Assembly (NCBI GenBank): GCA_026388615.1
Contig: JAPLJL010000202.1
Span: forward strand, 1 to 5,065
Direction: 5' to 3'
Length of the DNA: 5,065 bases
Source of the DNA: Pseudomonadota bacterium
GTDB lineage: Bacteria > Desulfobacterota > JAPLJL01
Shown: positions 4,070-5,065 of the stretch, one piece after another
Numbering within the stretch: position 1 is the first letter of the stretch
How the letters are laid out: each line of letters starts with the position of its first letter
Program-made: the position numbers and the translations under genes
Notes under the pieces: generated by a model
Told to the model about the DNA's origin: nothing
Databases searched by the model: none
Seen by the model: only the letters and a program-made list of their open reading frames with translations

Positions 4070-5065
4070 ATGAGAAACCTGATCCTAAGTAAAATTTTCG
4101 TCAACATTCTTTCCACGCTCATTCTGCTTTTTGCCCTGGCGCCTTCCGCCCCGGCTGAAGATAAACCCCAATACCACCTCAAGATCGCTACGATCGCCCC
4201 GGAAGGGACGGGTTGGGCGGATGTTTTTCACAATTACGCGGACTACGTGGAAAAGGAATCCGGCGGCCGGATCAACGTGGTTTTATACCTGGGGGCGATC
4301 ATGGGGGACGAGCCGGATGAAGTAAGAAAGCTTCGGATCGGGCAGATCCAGGGAGCGGTGGTCACCCTGATGGGGATGGGGATTGTCGCCGAGGACTTCA
4401 AGGTCCTGGAGCTTCCCCAGCTGATCATGAATTTCCAGGAATCCGACTATGTCCTGGAAAAGCTCTCCCCGGTTTTTAAGCAGATCCTCAAGGAGCGTGA
4501 CCTGGTCCTGGCCGGTTGGTCGGAAGTCGGCTATGTCCGGATCTATACCCGGATCCCGATCAACTCGATCCAAGATTACGATACAACCAAGTTTTGGTCC
4601 TGGGCCGGGGAGCCGGTAGTCGAAGAAGCCCTCCGGATCCTGGGGGTAAAAAATCTTTTTCCTTTGCAACTGCCCGAGGTTTTAAACTCGCTTAAGACCG
4701 GCCTGGTTGATTCCTTCATCGGTTCCTGCCTTACCATCATCCCCCTGCAGTGGTATCCCGAGACCAAATACATGTCCGATTTCACCTACGGTTATTCGCC
4801 GATGGTGGTTCTCCTGGATAAGAAATACTTCGACCATCTTCCTTCTGATCTTCAGGGGATGGTGTTAAAAGGATGGCGCTTATTCCTTCCGGAACTGACC
4901 CGGAAGGTCAGGGAAGACGAGGAAAAAGCCTGCCGGGGACTCAAGGCGCGCGGGTTAATAGAAAACCCTTCCAGCCCGGAACTGCTCCGGGAAGTCAGGG
5001 CGCGGGCCGTTGAGGTCCAGGACAAACTGGCGGGAAAGTATTATCCCCTCCCGCTCCTGCAGAAG
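4070..5065 (+). CDS. dctP: TRAP transporter substrate-binding protein, DctP family, TPAT-like (3' partial)
   Basis: The frame is open for 332 codons to the window edge, close to the full length of the DctP family. A Sec signal peptide (residues 1-29, ending SAPA before EDK) directs it to the periplasm. The mature part begins LKIATIAPEGTGW (38-50), then YVEKESGGRINVVLYLGAIMGDEPDEVRKLRIGQIQ in family order, LELPQLIMNF (113-122), VLAGWSEVGYVRIYT (146-160), DSFIGS (214-219) and LQWYPETKYMSD (226-237). It would capture a solute for a DctQ/DctM-type membrane transporter, presumably encoded downstream. At 174-182 it reads KFWSWAGEP where classical members have K-x-R-V, so the carboxylate-clamping Arg is replaced by an aromatic residue. 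This is the pattern I recall for TPR-protein-associated TRAP (TPAT) binding proteins, thought to bind hydrophobic ligands. An in-frame stop (4034-4036) and no other start codon fix the ATG, although no Shine-Dalgarno is visible. Confidence 0.9.
   Translation, partial: MRNLILSKIFVNILSTLILLFALAPSAPAEDKPQYHLKIATIAPEGTGWADVFHNYADYVEKESGGRINVVLYLGAIMGDEPDEVRKLRIGQIQGAVVTLMGMGIVAEDFKVLELPQLIMNFQESDYVLEKLSPVFKQILKERDLVLAGWSEVGYVRIYTRIPINSIQDYDTTKFWSWAGEPVVEEALRILGVKNLFPLQLPEVLNSLKTGLVDSFIGSCLTIIPLQWYPETKYMSDFTYGYSPMVVLLDKKYFDHLPSDLQGMVLKGWRLFLPELTRKVREDEEKACRGLKARGLIENPSSPELLREVRARAVEVQDKLAGKYYPLPLLQK

Noticed and set aside
4283..4669. 128-codon minus-strand open frame inside the TRAP binding-protein gene
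   Set aside because: It is antisense to a well-supported DctP family protein and has no recognisable motif; a shadow frame.
1..5065. tRNA, rRNA, insertion-sequence transposase, phage or defence genes
   Set aside because: No matching motifs, folds or protein families were found on either strand.

Overview
The window looks like chromosomal DNA of a Gram-negative, probably uncultured bacterium. A signal-peptide-bearing beta-barrel-like protein ending in Phe, a lipoprotein and a periplasmic TRAP binding protein all point to a double membrane. The DsrE/TusA pair, the TPAT-like TRAP binding protein and the dispersed intergenic repeats (GTCATTGCGAG, TCATCCTGAG and degenerate heptamers) fit the Desulfobacterota (former Deltaproteobacteria) or a neighbouring phylum. 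This placement is inference; there is no rRNA or other marker in the window.

Layout. Positions 1-950 (+ strand) hold the tail of a probable DsrE-family protein, a 60-bp palindromic element, a TusA-family sulfur carrier (228-455), a GTCATTGCGAG repeat, a hairpin, and a DUF1232/YkvA-like membrane protein (548-949). A second GTCATTGCGAG repeat precedes a lipocalin-like protein (1032-1463, +). A repeat-rich gap of 425 bp follows, ending in a strong intrinsic terminator for the convergent minus-strand gene. The minus strand then carries a small outer-membrane-type protein (1889-2485) and, upstream of it, a diverged nucleoside-hydrolase-like lipoprotein (2692-3654). A divergent 415-bp intergenic region holds a complete 111-bp palindromic repeat and a good sigma70-type promoter. 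From there a TRAP transporter substrate-binding protein (4070 onward, +) runs off the right edge, still open at 332 codons.

How the genes work together. Only two functional links are supported: DsrE with TusA (sulfur relay), and the TRAP binding protein with transporter genes presumed to lie beyond the window. The other genes look like independent single-gene units separated by repeat-filled spacers. I see no defence system, CRISPR array, insertion sequence, tRNA or rRNA. The most notable points are the Arg-to-Trp change at the ligand-clamp position of the TRAP binding protein, the altered active site of the nucleoside-hydrolase-like lipoprotein, and several unrelated intergenic arrays that share a 7-bp period.
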